Position numbers and translations under genes: made by a program. Below, piece by piece: positions 5,755 to 5,906 of a stretch of DNA of 5,906 nt; within the stretch, counting starts at the first letter, position 1, and every line of letters starts with the position of its first letter. Below the pieces are notes generated by a model. That model did not search any database. It saw only the letters and a program-made list of their open reading frames with translations, and was not told where the DNA came from. This DNA is from Chloroflexota bacterium (GTDB taxonomy: Bacteria; Chloroflexota; Chloroflexia; QHBQ01; JADMIH01): positions 1 through 5,906 of the forward strand of contig JADMIH010000215.1 of the NCBI GenBank assembly GCA_015478675.1. The letters run 5' to 3'.

Positions 5755-5906
5755 TCAAGTTGAACCCTCGCTATAGAGAATAGCTGCCTCTTTTATGTCC
5801 CGGCACGATCGCAGAGCAGCAACCGGTGTGGAGCCACTCTCCTGCCCACGTTCAAGCCACTCGTACCCCGTACTCGTACTCCATACGCCGAGCCGTTTGC
5901 CCCGCA
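5755..5906 (-). CDS. Possible C-terminal end of a convergent gene (cut by the right edge), unrecognised
   Basis: On the minus strand one frame is open from the right edge to TGA at 5757-5755, giving 49 codons. It reads GVWSTSTGYEWLERGQ, then TPVAALRSCRDIKEAAILYS, and ends EGST. The tail has a plausible amphipathic helix and mixed composition. It would converge on the regulator with 13 bases between the two stop codons. I do not recognise the family. A run of this length open by chance is not rare, and a second minus-strand frame is open for 37 codons here, so this is a tentative call. Confidence 0.3.
   Translation of the reverse strand, partial: RGKRLGVWSTSTGYEWLERGQESGSTPVAALRSCRDIKEAAILYSEGST
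5770..5794 (+). terminator. Weak candidate terminator after the regulator
   Basis: GCTAT (5770-5774) and ATAGC (5780-5784) form a perfect 5-bp stem with an AGAGA loop, followed six bases later by TTTT. The stem is short and the T-run is distant and brief, so this is a poor intrinsic terminator. A CTGC-GTA-GCAG hairpin (5744-5754) just after the stop codon is shorter still and has no T-run. Confidence 0.25.

Noticed and set aside
5821..5890. tRNA-like TTCAAG and repeated ACTCGTAC near the right edge
   Set aside because: No pairing stems for a T-arm or acceptor stem could be found on either strand. The ACTCGTAC pair (5859 and 5872) is short and unsupported.

Overview
The window looks like part of a Chloroflexota genome, most likely a Ktedonobacteria-like filamentous lineage. 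This rests on protein style, not on any database search. Three features point there: an S-layer-homology (SLH) domain of the Cys-containing type with a CLAC motif followed by GIISGY and RPNNQVTRGQ; secreted proteins built from SANDVWAVG / EHWDGTQW repeats; and a large one-component regulator joining an XRE-type helix-turn-helix, an NB-ARC/STAND ATPase and 40-residue TPRs. Base composition is moderately GC-rich.

Left half (1-2887, minus strand). One long reading frame runs without a stop from an ATG at 2887 off the left edge, giving 962 visible codons. It encodes a secreted surface protein: signal peptide, short Thr/Pro linker, a seven-repeat beta-propeller-like domain, a second Thr/Pro linker, a second seven-repeat domain, a 70-residue Thr-rich stalk, then the start of an SLH cell-wall-anchoring region. 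Each propeller is bracketed by a pair of cysteines exactly 355 residues apart, and those are the only cysteines in the two domains. Many plus-strand open frames over this region are shadows of the repeats.

Centre (2888-3179). This is a divergent intergenic region. It holds a good ribosome-binding site for the leftward gene and a strong extended -10 sigma70-type promoter facing right. Over that promoter's -10 and start point lie four GATA cores at an exact 12-bp period, three of them within CC(A/T)GATAC. This is a plausible operator, perhaps for the regulator itself. A second 12-bp direct repeat and an imperfect palindrome lie in the leader.

Right half (3180-5741, plus strand). The intact 853-residue XRE / NB-ARC / TPR regulator. 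After it come 165 bases with a weak possible terminator and, with low confidence, the C-terminal end of a convergent minus-strand gene entering from the right edge.

How they may work together: a STAND-type signal-sensing regulator sits head-to-head with a large cell-surface adhesin-like or sensor-like protein. The regulator may control itself and the surface protein through the shared region. That link is inference from layout alone.
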